From Melastoma dodecandrum (taxonomy: Eukaryota; Streptophyta; Magnoliopsida; Myrtales; Melastomataceae): DNA of 64,000 bases. Under the pieces are notes generated by a model that saw nothing but the letters and a program-made list of their open reading frames with translations, was not told where the DNA came from and did not search any database. Shown piece by piece: positions 21,704 through 34,540 of this stretch (position 1 is its first letter; the number at the start of each line of letters is the position of its first letter). The stretch is taken from the NCBI GenBank assembly GCA_029817715.1, contig JARUPY010000349.1, positions 30,555 through 94,554 of the forward strand, in the 5' to 3' direction. The position numbers and the translations under genes are program-made.

Positions 21704-22600
21704 TAATGGCGGTGAAGAAGAAGATTGAAGATGTACAGGGAAAGGACAATTATCCTTGCGGAAAGCAGTTATTGATTCATAACGGGAAGGTTCTGAAGGA
21801 TGAGACGACATTGGCCAACAATATAGTGTCGGAAGATGGATTTCTGGTTGTTATGTTGAGCATGGTTGACATTTTCACAATCTGTGGAATATTTTCTGAT
21901 GTTATTATTGATTTTCTTGCAATGTTATCTTGCCAATTCGTTTTTATTTATAATAGCCTATTATGTCTTTTTTCTTCAGAGCAAAATCTCCAGCTCAGCA
22001 GGTACTTCCTCCAATCAGGTTAAAACTCTTCCACCAGCAGCTGTATTGCATCTAGTGTGATGGATATGAGGTTCTCTGAAATCCCTGCTCTGAGTGCAGC
22101 CTGTTTCTACCACCCCGGCTGTTCCTGCTGCTCCAGTGCTCGTTTCAAATCCATCTCGCACGGCTGATGTCCCAGCACAATCACTATAAGTTTTTTTTTT
22201 TCCAAGAATGTTTAGCAAACTTATATTACAGGCTTGCCTGTGTATTTGCTTTTAGGCTATCTTTTATGCACGATTTTTTCCTGTATTCTACTTATTTGAA
22301 TTCCAGCACCACTAAGAGCGCATCCTCTGCTGCTGGAGCATCTTCCAAGTTAGGATAATTTTCTCTCTCTGAATATAAGAGTTGTATTTAAGGAAATATA
22401 AAAATGAGAATATTAAATTGGTGAAAGAAATATATAAGCTGATAATAAGTTTGAGAATGTTGTTTGGCTGTGTTTTTCACGATCATCTGTGCCACTAATT
22501 TGTATTTTTTTTTCCAAAAGACCCTTGTTTTCCTGGGCTTAGTGTGGAGTATCTATCAGATAGAAAACTATCTCTGTGCCACAAGCATTGTAGTTTGTGG

Positions 22601-22615
22601 CGTGAAACACATTTT
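22601..22615. repeat. Target-site duplication of LINE, copy 1
   Basis: CGTGAAACACATTTT; identical to 24449-24463. It adjoins the T run (the poly-A end of the minus-strand LINE). Confidence 0.92.
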
Positions 22616-24448
22616 TTTTTTTTTTGGTAGTAAAGATGGATTCATTCAGAACATAAAGTAGAGTTTTAGGTTACAGATCCAGAGTAGCATGGGATGTCCG
22701 CATGCAGAGTTTCTAAAATGAAATCCGGAGGAAAAAGGAAGGATAGATAGAGTTCCTCCTGGTTTAGCGCTGTCTTTGCCATTTTATCAGCAACTCTATT
22801 GCTCCCCCTTGGTACGTATGATAGTGATGATGCTTCCAAATCAGATAATCGCAACCTGCATTCATCCAAAATAGGCTTAGTTAATGAGTTTGGTTGCTGG
22901 GTGCCCTGAAGGTAGCTGATTAAAACTGCTGCATCTGTTTGGATTGCTAGGTGCTTGATTCCCTGTTTTAGTGCCAGGCTGAGTCCTTCTTTGATTGCTA
23001 AAGGCTTCAGCGATTAGATAGTTTGTGCTAGGGTGTTTAGCACATAGTCCAGTTATCCAGTTGCCTTGCTGGTCCCTCAGTACAGCTCCTAGCCCTATGT
23101 AGAATCCATTCGCCCTTGTAGATGCATCTGTGTTCAAAGTGTATGGTAAATCTTTATGTGGTTCCCATTTTTGCGGGTGGTTTATCTGCTGCTCTTGGTC
23201 TTCTTGGTCCTTGTTTCTGTTATCCGTGTGGGGGAGGAGAGGTGTTGGTCGGGGCCTGTGGCTGTCTTGTTGTCTTGATTTCTTCTTGCCTCCAAGTAAT
23301 GCTTGTAGTTCAGTCGCCTTTTCCAGAATATGAGTGTTGTGAAATGGTCGTGGTGGTGTTCCTGAAGATGTTTTTGTTCCTCTGTTTCCAGAGGTGCCAT
23401 AGGATAGAGGTGAAGAGAGTTGGCCATTGAATACCTCTATAAGTTGTGTGGGTTCCTGGTTTTAAGTTTCCCAGAAGCCACTTTTGCATGGGTTCAATCG
23501 AGTATGCTGTGGTGGAGCTAGGTTGGGGAAATAGGCTCCAGGTGCCTTGAGATATAGGGCAGTCTCTGAGGATGTGTAATGCCGATTCTGCTTCCCATTC
23601 GCAAGATGGGCAAAGGCTATCCTGAGTGATGTTCCTGGAGTGGAGGATATCTTTTGTTGGGAGCCTTTCAAGCCAAGCCAGCCATAGGAAGGTCTTTTGT
23701 TTTGGGAGGATGGCTAGTTTCCACAACCATGTTAGGTTCGCCTGGGCATAGCCTGCATCCTGTAAGTGTGATTGGTTGTATGCTGATGATAGAGTGAAGT
23801 CTCCGTCTGAAGAGAGTTTCCATGTTATGTTGTCCGGGGCTGTCAAAGGGCTAAGGAGTTTTAGTCCTGTGATGCGTGACCATATTTCTGGTGGCAGCCA
23901 AACTGTTGCACCTGTTTTGATCCATTTAGTGCCATCATAGTAGTCAGCCACTCTCATGTTAGTTTCCTGGATATGTAGAGGCCCTATGATCATGTTCCTT
24001 AGTCTCCCACATCCTAGCCAATCATCATTCCAGAAGTTGGTCTGGTTTCCATCTTTCACTTGGTATCTTAATCCTTTATTAAGCAGGTCGTCCCCTGATC
24101 TTAGGGCTTTGAGAATGCTGGATCCTGATTTCCTTTTTTCTAGATTTTCCCCATATTTGCTGGTAATGACCTGCTGCCACAGTGCTGACTTGTCTGTTTT
24201 GAACCTCCACGCCAAGTTACTAAGAAGGGCCTTGTTCCTATCTCTAGCTTTAAATAGCCCCAAACCACCTTCTTCTTTTTGTTTAGTGACTTGATTCCAG
24301 TTGACTAGGTGTAGTTTTTTCTGTGTTTCGGATGAGCCCCAGAAGAAATTCCTGTTGATGGTGTCCAGTTCGTCTTGGGTTCTTCTTGGCCAGTGTAGGC
24401 AGGACATTTGATATGCAGGTATGGCCTCTGTTACGGATTTTATGGCTA
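22616..24448 (-). mobile_element. 5'-truncated L1-type LINE
   Basis: A 1.83-kb insertion with perfect 15-bp duplications and a poly-A tail (T run ending about 22625 on the plus strand). It contains the end of ORF2: the C-terminus of the reverse transcriptase region (IPAYQMSCLHWPRRTQDELD, NFFWGSSETQKKLHLVNW), the zf-RVT zinc-binding region (WLAWLERLPTKDIL...CPSCEWEAESALHILRDCP) and a plant-type RNase H (LNTDASTRANGFYIGLGAVL...DECRLRLSDLEA). The endonuclease and the catalytic YADD part are missing through 5' truncation. The long frame 24536-23310 is still open; one frameshift near 23010 breaks the RNase H. It is in antisense orientation to the RAD23 copy. Confidence 0.92.
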
Positions 24449-24463
24449 CGTGAAACACATTTT
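24449..24463. repeat. Target-site duplication of LINE, copy 2
   Basis: CGTGAAACACATTTT, 15/15 identical to 22601-22615, at the truncated 5' end of the element. Confidence 0.92.
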
Positions 24464-25283
24464 GTTCATTTAATTTCACTGAACATGTAAATGGATGATG
24501 TGGTTGTGCAGTGTGCCTGCAGATGCATACAGTCAAGCTGCTTCACATTTAGTAGCTGGCAATAATCTGGAGGAGAGTATACAACAGATTATGGACATGG
24601 GTGGGGGAACTTGGGACAGAGACACAGTTGTGCGAGCACTTCGAGCAGCCTATAACAACCCGGAGAGGGCTGTTGATTATCTGTACTCTGTAAGTCCCAA
24701 TGGCAAATGATTGCCGAGTAACCAAGCTTTTAACTTTTAATATGGTAATAAAAATTTTGTCAATTGTTTACTTCCCAGGGTATTCCTGAAGCAGCTGAAT
24801 TAGCTGTTCCAGCACCTCAGTATTTTGCTGGTCAGGTGAATCAAATGGCTGTAGCACCAGATGGTCCCGTGTCTGGCGCCTAATACTGCTCCACTCAACT
24901 TGTTTCCGCAGGGACATTGATTATGGAAAAATGATCCCTTGGGAAGCTTTCATGCTCGTATGAATTCTCAATAATCAGAAATTACTGTAGGAACAAGTCT
25001 CTGATGGTGGCAGAGGTGGTCTTGGAACACTCGAATTCCTTAGAAACAATCAGCAGGTATACTAGTGTGGGACATTCTGTGACTGTTATGCGATGGCTTT
25101 TGCCCACAATCCATCGATTCTTCATACTTAGTAGTCTTGTGGATGCGAATAAAGTATAGTCGAACTTGCTCAAATCTGGCGTAGTGGTCAATCTTTAATT
25201 TTTGTAATAGTGCTTCTCCTTTCTGTTCTTCTCAATTTCAAGCCTTAAGGTCCATGGTGCAAGCAAGTCCGCAGATCTTGCAG

Positions 25284-25475
25284 GTACACTATCGGCCTAT
25301 TCTCCCTCTCCTGGGTGGCTCTCGAGAAACTCGTCAACAGGATCCAACCCACCTGCACCATCCTCGGCGACTATGGCGGAGCCGCCGGCTTTGGAGAAAT
25401 TTCGCGATGAGGGCAAGAAGACTATCATCCGCCTTGTGGACATGGAGTCCTCGTATCTCACTTGTTTTTTTTCTT
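25284..25475 (+). pseudogene. Scrambled dynamin-related protein 1 fragments
   Basis: Two short pieces of a DRP1 (phragmoplastin) gene abut each other. The first (about 25316-25382) matches the extreme N-terminus: LVNRIQPTCTILGDYGG. The second (about 25388-25464) matches the region near the GTPase effector domain: ALEKFRDEGKKTIIRLVDME followed by SSYLT. In a normal DRP1 these are several hundred residues apart, and here they lie in different frames. They start at the point where RAD23 similarity stops. Neither piece can make a working GTPase. Confidence 0.75.
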
Positions 25476-25499
25476 GGTAGGATCACCCGTAGTCTTTCT

Positions 25500-27430
25500 T
25501 AGTAAGTTCAAATTAGTTCATAAGAGGAAAAAATTAATGTAAGTACACAAAATACACCGAATGACAGAAGACACGAAATACTCATAACGACAGGCACTAT
25601 TTCATTAAAAATTTTGAAAATCCTAGCACAACTATCCAACCATGCTTGGTTGGTCTTGTTAAATCCATATTTAATATACATATTGAATGTAAGTGGCTAC
25701 GTTTAATTTGGACAAGTGAGCAAAAAGTTAAACGCGAAATAATACACCTAGTGTAGTATGATTCGAATGTCGGTTTTTATTCGATTTAAGTCCAAGTATT
25801 CCCAAACAAGACATGAAAAAAAACAAGAAAGCACCTTAACTTTCATGAAAGGTATAGTGGCATAGACAAATCATCTTAAAAATAAACTTATGAATGTCAA
25901 ATGTAAGTGCATTGTCACACATGTGTGAAAATAAATAAATTATCAAAGCATGATATAAATGATAATCCCTAAACTTCAATGTAGTCAAGAAGATTCAAAT
26001 TAAGAGAGTAAACATGATGAAATAAGAAATATAAACAAGACTTGGATTCTAATACTTCAATGTAGTTGAGAATGGAATTCTCGGTAGATTTGCAACCATA
26101 AAAGAACAAGGCATAACTTGAGTTTGGTATATGTACCATAGATGATATAGTTACTAAAACGTAACTATTCAAGTTTTGAAACAAACAAAAATAAGTTTTA
26201 AACCAAACCAATCAGCGAAATGCGATATACAAATTAAACGGTGAAGGTCGACACATGTATCCGACAGAAAACAATGATAAAGAACGAAAACGGGACAAAA
26301 AACCACTAAATCACTTAATAAAAACATGTAATTTTCTAAATATTAACTCTTAACCTCCCATATGATAGGGTAACATACTACGACAAGTTCTTAGTTACAA
26401 AATCATGCTTGGTTGGTCACGTTAGATGCATATTTAAGATACAAATCTAATGCAAGTGGTTCGTTAAATTTGGACAAACGAGCAAAAAGTTGAACATGAA
26501 ATACTACATGTAATAAAAAAGCAAAGCATAACTTGAGTTCAAATGCATGAAAAAAATGTGCTATAGTTACCAAAATGTAACTATTCAAGTTTTGAAACTA
26601 AGAAGTCAAATTTCAAACAAAAAAGTAGCGAAATACAATATTTGAATTAAATGGTGAAGATCGACACATGCATCCAACTGAAAACAATGAAAAAGAACGA
26701 AAACTTGACAAAAGAACCCCTAAATCACTTAATAAAAGCATGTAACTTTCTAAATATCAACTCTTAACCTCCCGAATGATAGGGTAACATATTACGACAA
26801 GTTCCTAGTGACCAAATTATGCTTGGTTGGTTTCGTGAGATCCATATTTAAATATGAATCTAATGCAAGTGGTTTCGTTCAATTTGGACAAACGGGCAAA
26901 AAGTTAAACACGAAATAATACACAAAATATAAGAACAAGGTATAACTTGAGTTCACATGCATGAAAAGAGGTGTTATAGTTACCAAAATATAACTACTCA
27001 AGTTTTGAAACTAATAAGACAAATTTCATACCAAAACAAGTAGTGAAATGGAAGATATGAATTAAATGGTGAATGTCGACACATGTAACCGACCGAATAC
27101 AATGAAAAAGAATGAAAACAGGACGAATAACTAATAAATCACTTAATAAAAGCATGTAACTTACTAAATATCAACTCTTAACCTCCCATCTGATAGGGTA
27201 ACGTACTACAATAAATTCTTAGTAAGTTCAAATTATTTCGGTAAGGAAAAGAACAATGTAGGTACGCGAAATACTAAAACAATCGGAAAAGTCGCCGTTT
27301 AATTAAAAATACAACAAATATCCAAATCATGCTTGGTTAATCTCGTTAGATCCATACTTAAGGTACAAATCTAATGCAATTGATTTCGTTCAATCTTGAC
27401 AAATGATCAAAAAGTTAAACCCAAAACACT
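25500..27430. repeat. Tandem repeat, ~414-bp period
   Basis: The phrase GTGAAGGTCGACACATG or close variants begins at about 26241, 26654 and 27069 (steps of 413 and 415). The following text (CACTTAATAAAA, CTTAACCTCCC, GATAGGGTAACATA, ATGCTTGGTTGG, GGACAAACGAGCAAAAAGTT) recurs in the same order. A more diverged partial copy starts near 25645 and a last partial copy near 27330. AT-rich, without coding potential. Confidence 0.85.
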
Positions 27431-29560
27431 AGATAAAATTTCATAATGTATGAAATTTTTCTAGACAAATTGTTCGTATTGTATGAAGTTTTTGTCAACC
27501 TTTACGAAATTACTACTGAAAAAAAAATCCGTTTTTGACCGGATTGCCTATAGTAGCAAGTTTACAGGCAATTCGGTTTGAGCTGGATTATCTGTCTCGA
27601 CACTTAGCCAAAATCAACCATTGAACAAGCAGGATTGCCGGTCAAATGCATGTTTGAAAGATATCCGGTCCCTTTCTGAAGAAATCAACAACTCTCACCG
27701 GATTGCCACATTTCAAAGAAATCCGGTAATCGGTAAACAACAACTATTTCGTAAGAAAAAAATCACACAGAATCTACAAATTAAAAAAAAACAACACAAA
27801 AAATCTCACCAAATCTTATCAAATCTTACGAAATCTTTTAACCAAATATTTAGACAATCAATGAATTGACTTTGGATTTCACACGTTGCTGCGAATTTTT
27901 CGTATCGTACCATGTTTTTATTAACTTTACGAAAAATTTTAACAAAACTTACGTACCGAACGGATTCTCTGAATCTAAATCTGAAATATAAATGAAGAAA
28001 AATCTCATAAAACCAGCAAAAGAGTTGTATTTTTTTACGACACTAAACAGTTGTTCATATGTAAATAATTATTGCATCCAGTGCCCGACGAATATCATAT
28101 TAAAACAAAGTTGTAAAAATGGCATACACCCAGCTGTAAACCATATTAATTAAAATGCGATGTGCATATCTCGGGAACTTTCACGATCACAATACTTTAG
28201 TGAGATTACATGCATCGTCTTACATTACAACCCATTTTAAACAATTAATAGAAGTCCAAACAAAATTTTCTAATATTTTCCTACTTGTGCAACATTAATT
28301 ATATCTGAAAAAATCATTAAAATTACTTTGTAACATAAATATGGTTAATATAAAGACAACATCTCAAACAACCCCGACCAATTAAATCACTTAGAATCGA
28401 ACTATGATCATTAAGCATCAATTAACTATGCACGACAACCATAATCACGACACCAAACAATCAAGCCACCACGGGTCAACGAGGTAGTGTAGCCAAAATA
28501 GCATCCCGCATGTTATCAAATTTGATGCTATTTTAGTTGATCATCATCTTTCTATAGTTTTACGCTCATAATGAGTCAGAATGACCTTTGAACAAAAATT
28601 ACTCCATTATATGTCTCATATACCTTAACGCGCGCAAACTTTATGGTGCAGAGAAAACCTTTAGTGACAATATCGTCCTACTCGAGACTATGCAGCAAGT
28701 TCCAAGATTTTCTTTAATAATAGTAACTTTGTAACATTTACATTTCTCTCAAGTCGGAGTGCACAACCCGTAAGTTATTATACTTTAGAGAAATCAGATT
28801 ACTCATCATGAACCTGAATGCTTCAAAAGAGCTAGATGTAGTCATTTAAAGTTCTAATCAAACTTAACGTTCCACCAATATTGGAGAGAACTCTCTATAA
28901 ACTGAATAATCTGCGACCTTTATATTCTAAGAAACCAAATAAAATCAAAATACGTTTATCACCTTATATTCTACCAAGGTTAGAGAATAACCTTTATAAC
29001 CTTATACATTAGTGAATCTAAAGTAAACATCCATAAACCTTTACATTTTTAAGAAACCGGACGAAATAAATTTGAGCGTTAATGCTCTGTATGTCTCAAA
29101 ACAAAATCTTCCAAGAACTTTATGGTGTCATATGAGGCACACAAACTAGGTATAACCTTCATACTCAAGACAAACACTAGATCTTAAGACTATTAACAAT
29201 ATGCAAATAATAAATTAGACTGTCAATAACGATCATCATGTGCGATTAAACACTGTAATATCATACGAAATCTCGCAACACTGGGATGCTTAGTAGACAT
29301 TCCCACCCAACTTAACAATCGAGTTGAACATCGGAGAAGGATCTCACAGTAACTTATGTTGCACAAGCGAATTTCACGAAGATAACGTAATGGTAAACCA
29401 GCAGTTTCCTTTTACGAGGATTATATGTGGATTGTATCGTCTTAAGTAATTCTTAAGTGCCTTCATCATCGTGACCACTTCTGAGTCCATCTCTCCGCTT
29501 CGAGGACCTGCTCTAAGGGACACGGGTTAGACTTTCTTGATAAAAATCTCTATATTTGAG
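27431..29560. other. No gene recognised
   Basis: AT-rich sequence without a convincing ORF. Around 27530-27740 the element CCGGATTGCC / ATCCGGT appears several times in both orientations, suggesting an old small inverted-repeat element. The rest looks like decayed repeat sequence. Confidence 0.45.
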
Positions 29561-29620
29561 TCAATCATGCGTCTAGATATAACTCCCTCGAACTCAAGTC
29601 TTTTGCTTTATGACAACTCC

Positions 29621-29790
29621 CAGATTGTGGGCACTTCGAGATTCTATGTGTACACGAACAATCCTCGAGTTGTGGGCACTTCGAGATTCTATGTGTACAC
29701 GAACAATCGTCCAGTTGTGGGCACTTCGAGATTCCATGTCTACACAAATAATCCTCGAGTTGTAAGAACTTCGAGATTTTATGTGTCAAT
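29621..29790. repeat. 45-bp minisatellite, about four units
   Basis: Units starting near 29624, 29669, 29714 and 29759, each beginning TTGTGGGCACTTCGAGATTC (last unit diverged). The period of 45 keeps a reading frame open, giving a 15-residue repeat on the plus strand (VGTSRFYVYTNN...) within an 88-codon frame at 29537-29803. I do not regard it as a proven gene. Confidence 0.88.
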
Positions 29791-29803
29791 AATTTATTAT
29801 TAA

Positions 29804-31681
29804 AATAAAATTCTCAATTGAGTTATGTTAATAGCTAAAAGATTCTAATCATTTATCATTGTTTCTTCATTTTTATATATTTAAACATGAGTATTTATGA
29901 TGGGCCAAATGTTTATCTTTGGGCTTATCTGGTCCAGAGAAGATTTAATCGAATTTGAGAGTTGAGTTTAGAGAATATCAGGTTGCGTGAATTACTTTTA
30001 AATATCTAATCGATTATTTGGTTTTTGGAATCAAATAAGAAACATAATAGAATGGAATGTCCATTTCATAGCGGAATGTCCATTTCGTAGCGGAATGTAC
30101 GAAATGGTTGATGTGATAAAATGAAATGTAATTTTAATTTCTTTTGACGGAATCAAACATTGAAATGAGTTATGTTTTGCAATTCTGGTAACCAAACTGA
30201 TCGGTAGATTAACTTTATAGGATTTGCTTCTTACTTTCAATAATTGATTTTCAGCAATTGTACAGTAGATTTCTGCCTATTTTTCCTAACGCATTTTTTA
30301 TTTACTATAAATTATAGTTTTGGCTTGAGGAAAAGATTATATAATTTTTTAATTAATAGAAATATATTATTAAACGTACGCCTTCCGGCCTAATGTTCTT
30401 CGATCGACACGTCAAAGATCGGGGTTGATCCTCCCTCCCTTGATACCTAGTTAAGTGGAACTTGAATGCGAGGTTAGCGAACCAAGAAACGTATATATGG
30501 GTTGAGTTATTTTGATTGGCAACACGCGTAGTAAGTTTCAACTCTTTTATAAATTATAAAAATAAAAAAATATATTATTAAACTATAAAATAACTTTCCT
30601 CTTTAGATCAATTCATATACATCAAAGATTAACTATAAAATAAATTAATTTTTTATTATACATCAAATGGGTTATATATTTAGAAACGTGTCTAGTTTTA
30701 TAAACTGAATTCAAACATATACCTTTATCCTGTCGTATTTAGAATTGTTTAGGGAAAAGACGAAACTCGTGTCCCAAATCGCATGACTTAAGTATAGGCT
30801 TATGTCTATTAAATAAACAATAATATAAAAGACAATATTTAGTAATATCACCCGAAATATCTCAATCATATTTACTTAACAAATCTTCTTTGACAATGAA
30901 ATTCCTAACAATATTTTCTTGCCTAGTAATAATATTTTTCATTATTTGGTAAGACTACATGAAACATTCCATCATATTTATTTGTCAAACAATTTTCAGA
31001 ATTTTGATTTTGATAAAATTCCTAACAATATTTTACTGCACGTTACATTTTCACTTTTTCATTTAAAAATGAAGATTTGAGAAAGAATGAAAATGTTTGA
31101 CATAAAAATTTGTTGGCCAGTGAAGAATATAAGATAATAGCCATAAGACAAATGGGTATCATGAGAAGACCATGAATGGGATGGTTTATATTTAACGCAT
31201 AAAGAGATTAAAGTTATTCGAAATAAGCATATTTTTTCAGAAAATATAGATTCTCGAGAGTTCATGTGTTAGAGTAAACCCAGTTGAACTCATGGTAAAA
31301 TAAACTATGCAGTGGATATTGAGTTTTCTTAAGTTTAGACAAGTGGCAAAAATGGTAATGGTAACTCGAGATAAGTATACGTTAGGGAAACTCAAAGAAG
31401 AATACGAAGAGTCAATAATAACCAGAGAAGAACTCGAGGAAGAGTGTCTACAACGACGTTTGAGATGGTTGGCAACGGACAAAAAAACTCGAGAAGAGGC
31501 TCATTTGGTCGAGATAATCTCCACCAAAGGATGACCACCCAGCCACGATCTTAACACGATCCTTACAAAAGAGAGACCACAGTTTAAAATTCAGACGTGG
31601 TAATGTTGTGCATGCGATGGACATTAGATCTACGTCCTTGATCATCCAATGATTATTGCAAGTGTCCTACTAAAAATATGT
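29804..31681. other. No gene recognised
   Basis: AT-rich. At 30040-30200 GGAATGTCCATTTC-type phrases repeat and face ATGAAATGTAATTTT-like text, similar to the ends of PIF/Harbinger-related miniature elements. No ORF has family resemblance. Confidence 0.4.
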
Positions 31682-33095
31682 TGTGCGCAAGCATACACAC
31701 GAATCAGTTATAACACTTAATATATCGTTCTCAGGAGGACTAATTGTTTTCTGAGTATCAAATCAAACTCTTAAATATTATCTAGACCAATCGACTAAAC
31801 GATGAACGAAAACAAAATAACGAAAGTAAAATCGGCAAGGATAATACGAAAATACCAATTAAGAGAATCTAGGACAACAAATTTACTTAACATGTTATTG
31901 ATCAATTGAATACTTAGATAAATTGTCTGAGGATTTTAAATAAGATTTCATATAATTTAGACGAATCCCTACTATCTATAATCAATTAACTCCTCCCACT
32001 AAATTCAATGAACATTAACCGTGATATCCCTATCTACAATTAATATTAATCTATTATCAAAAGTCAATCCAATTAATATTAACTGTGATATTGCTATCTA
32101 CATTTTTTATTCACCTGTGCTTGGATTTTCCTCTTGAATCAATCTTACAACTCCGGTTTCTAAGGTAATTTGAGTTAATTTAGAAACCGACAATCGTATT
32201 TCAGAAGAATAAACACTCAAGCACATCAAAGAACAACAGACTCTCAATAAAATAAATTACGTTCAAAATCACTTCGACAAACCTCACAAACTTAACGCCC
32301 TAGATAAGAAAATTAGTTCATTCTAAAATAAGAAAACATCCAGGTAAAACATAGCAACGACATAGAAATCAAGAAAAATAGATAAGGAATGCTCTTCCGA
32401 TTTCTTGATCCGATTTGTTATCGCCTCATCCGATTATTCACTCGAATCCTAGCCGTCTCATCCTCGTTCTCTTCATATCAAAAGTTTAAAACCTAAAAAA
32501 AAAATGGAACGTGACCTAATTTTTCCTCATCTCTAAATAAACCTAGGAAATATATGGTCTCCTTAAAGATTTTTTAATATTCTAAAAGATCTTAATAAGT
32601 CTAAAAAAATTAAAATAAAGTAAAGTAACCTAAGAGGATTAAAATGATTAACTCATTTATGCTCTATCTCTTCAAATCTCCATCTCGAGGAAAGTTCGGT
32701 AGTTGGGCAAGATCTTGGATGTGTCCTCTCAGGAGAGTTCCCAAGGATGCGTCCTTCAAATCAACGGTCATGTCCTTCTGCTCTCTGTGATGCACTGATC
32801 TTGAAAGGTTACGTCTTTGAAATCGGAGGACACGTGTTTCTGTAATAATTGATTTTCTGCACTTTATCATCTTTCATCACAGTTTCATTTGTGCATTTAT
32901 TTATTTACCTGCACCAAATCAAAACATATCTAAAATAGCAACTTTAAGTTTAATCTCAAAATAAACCCAAAATCTAATAAAAGAATAAAACCGACTTAGC
33001 ACCAAACTAAACTAAAATACGATAAAAAAATATAAAAACATATTATGAACACTCATATTAGCAACCCCACTAAGAGTACTAAAGAAAAACTACTT
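31682..33095 (-). mobile_element. LTR-retrotransposon remnant (reverse orientation)
   Basis: Begins GTGCGCAAGCATACACACGA followed by TATCGTTCTCAGGAGGACTA, the reverse complement of a phrase found near 34430-34520 and typical of the LTR end/leader of plant Ty3/gypsy elements. It ends near AAGTTATC like the stretch at the window start. No coding domain remains. Confidence 0.4.
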
Positions 33096-33489
33096 TCATA
33101 AAGTTATCAGCAGGCAATAACAAAGAGATTGACTTCGTTCTAACAAAATACGATTTTGCTTTCCTCTCTCTCCATACCCCTTTTGTGTCCAGAGGCCTTG
33201 TTTACATCCGTTCGTCGTCGCCCCAAGTTACCTTTCAACAGATGAGGTTGTCGTGGTCATTGTTGTATTCCCCATTTCGGCTGTGTGGTTCCCCGTTTCC
33301 ATTTACTTACTTTTTGTAATGGTCGTAAGTGTTCACTCATACATAGAGTGATTCTCCGTTCAGTTTCTTTGTGTTTTGTTTTTTTTTTTAATATTCTTTT
33401 GCTGGCCACAGCACATATCCTAATTGCACAATTTAATAAGTGTGACGCTTTTCGCGTATAGAGTTTCTCAATAGCCTGCACATTCAACC

Positions 33490-34540
33490 CTGAATGAAGA
33501 AAAGAGTGAAGACGTGGAGAAATTACACGACCAGCCAGGATACGTAGGCTCAGAGAGACTTGGTAGAATCAACCGAATGACCAACCACAAATGGTACTCT
33601 ATGAAAGTAGGGTTATTTATGTCGATTTCATACCTAGATTTTGTTAGATTTGCGAGATATTGTGTTCATTGCATAATATTTCTTGTTATTTCACATTATT
33701 TCCGAGAAGTTTGGATACTGTCGAATTTTGGGTTTATTTCATAATAAAAACGGAAACAAGAAGGTTTCGGCGTATTTATGAAGATTCTATGCAGCTGAAA
33801 AGGATTTTGGTGTCGAATGACGTTCATGGGCACGAACGGAAGGAAAAAATTTTATTTCATATTTTCTTATATTCTCTAGGTTTTATTTTTAGGCTTTATT
33901 AAAAGACTTTATTCACCTCTTGTGAAGGGAGGACAACGTTCATCAAGGAAAACAAGCGAGTTAGACTATCATTTAGGATGCTTTTCTTTTCTTGTATTTG
34001 TGTTCCGAAAACGATGCTTGGCTAAACTTTCTTTGCTAGAATTATATTGAACCGAATTACGTAGTTGAATTTTCGGAACTCATTTTAGAACAAATTTGTG
34101 TTTTGGATGTTTATTTATTTCGTTTGATCTTAATGCATGCAATTTGTCTGATCAACAAATTATATTGATTTGTTATCATAATTTAAACTCGGGAGAGGAA
34201 TTTTAGGAGAGAACTTGAACGAAATACCCTTGGTTAATATCGCGGGAGCGAATTAGCTATTAGTAGTATCGGGAGATATACTTCCATGCAACCATTAAAG
34301 GATTGATTCTTAATGTGTTTCTTGCCTTCGTAATTCACTATAGCGATATAGGTTTAACGAAACAAGGGGATACGTGATTCTACGCTCTTCTGATTGATTG
34401 AATTCCATTGCAATTGTGTATGCAAAAAGGTTGTATTTGCTATCCTCGTGGGAACGATAACTCTACTCAACTATATATTACTTGTTGCGATCCGTATACT
34501 TGCGGTGTGCGAATTTAGCGATCAATGAATAATTATGATA
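33490..34540 (+). mobile_element. LTR-retrotransposon remnant (forward orientation)
   Basis: Non-coding text ending TCCTCGTGGGAACGATAACT and TTGCGATCCGTATACTTGCG, the forward counterpart of the phrase at 31682. Between the two lies about 2.7 kb without element genes, so they are more likely two fragments than one element. Confidence 0.4.

Larger units (their letters stand above)
21704..25283 (+). pseudogene. RAD23: RAD23 ubiquitin-receptor gene, decayed
   Basis: RAD23 proteins carry ubiquitylated cargo to the proteasome and bind XPC/RAD4 in repair. Exon-like blocks in order: ubiquitin-like domain without its first exon (21704-21867, KDNYPCGKQLLIHNGKVLKD, EDGFLVVML); Ser/Pro linkers (21979-22026; 22096-22180 PVSTTPAVPAAPVLVSNPS; 22306-22355); UBA1 (24512-24689, [38 protein letters not shown]); linker (24779-24920, GIPEAAELAVPAPQYF); and XPC-binding segments (24991-25056 GGLGTLEFLRNN; about 25235-25283 ALRSMVQASPQILQ). 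Most blocks keep GT-AG borders, so it is a DNA-level duplicate and not a processed copy. The second UBA domain is absent. Breaks include a two-base loss near 24880 and stops in the linkers. A LINE occupies the intron at 22.6-24.4 kb. Confidence 0.85.
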
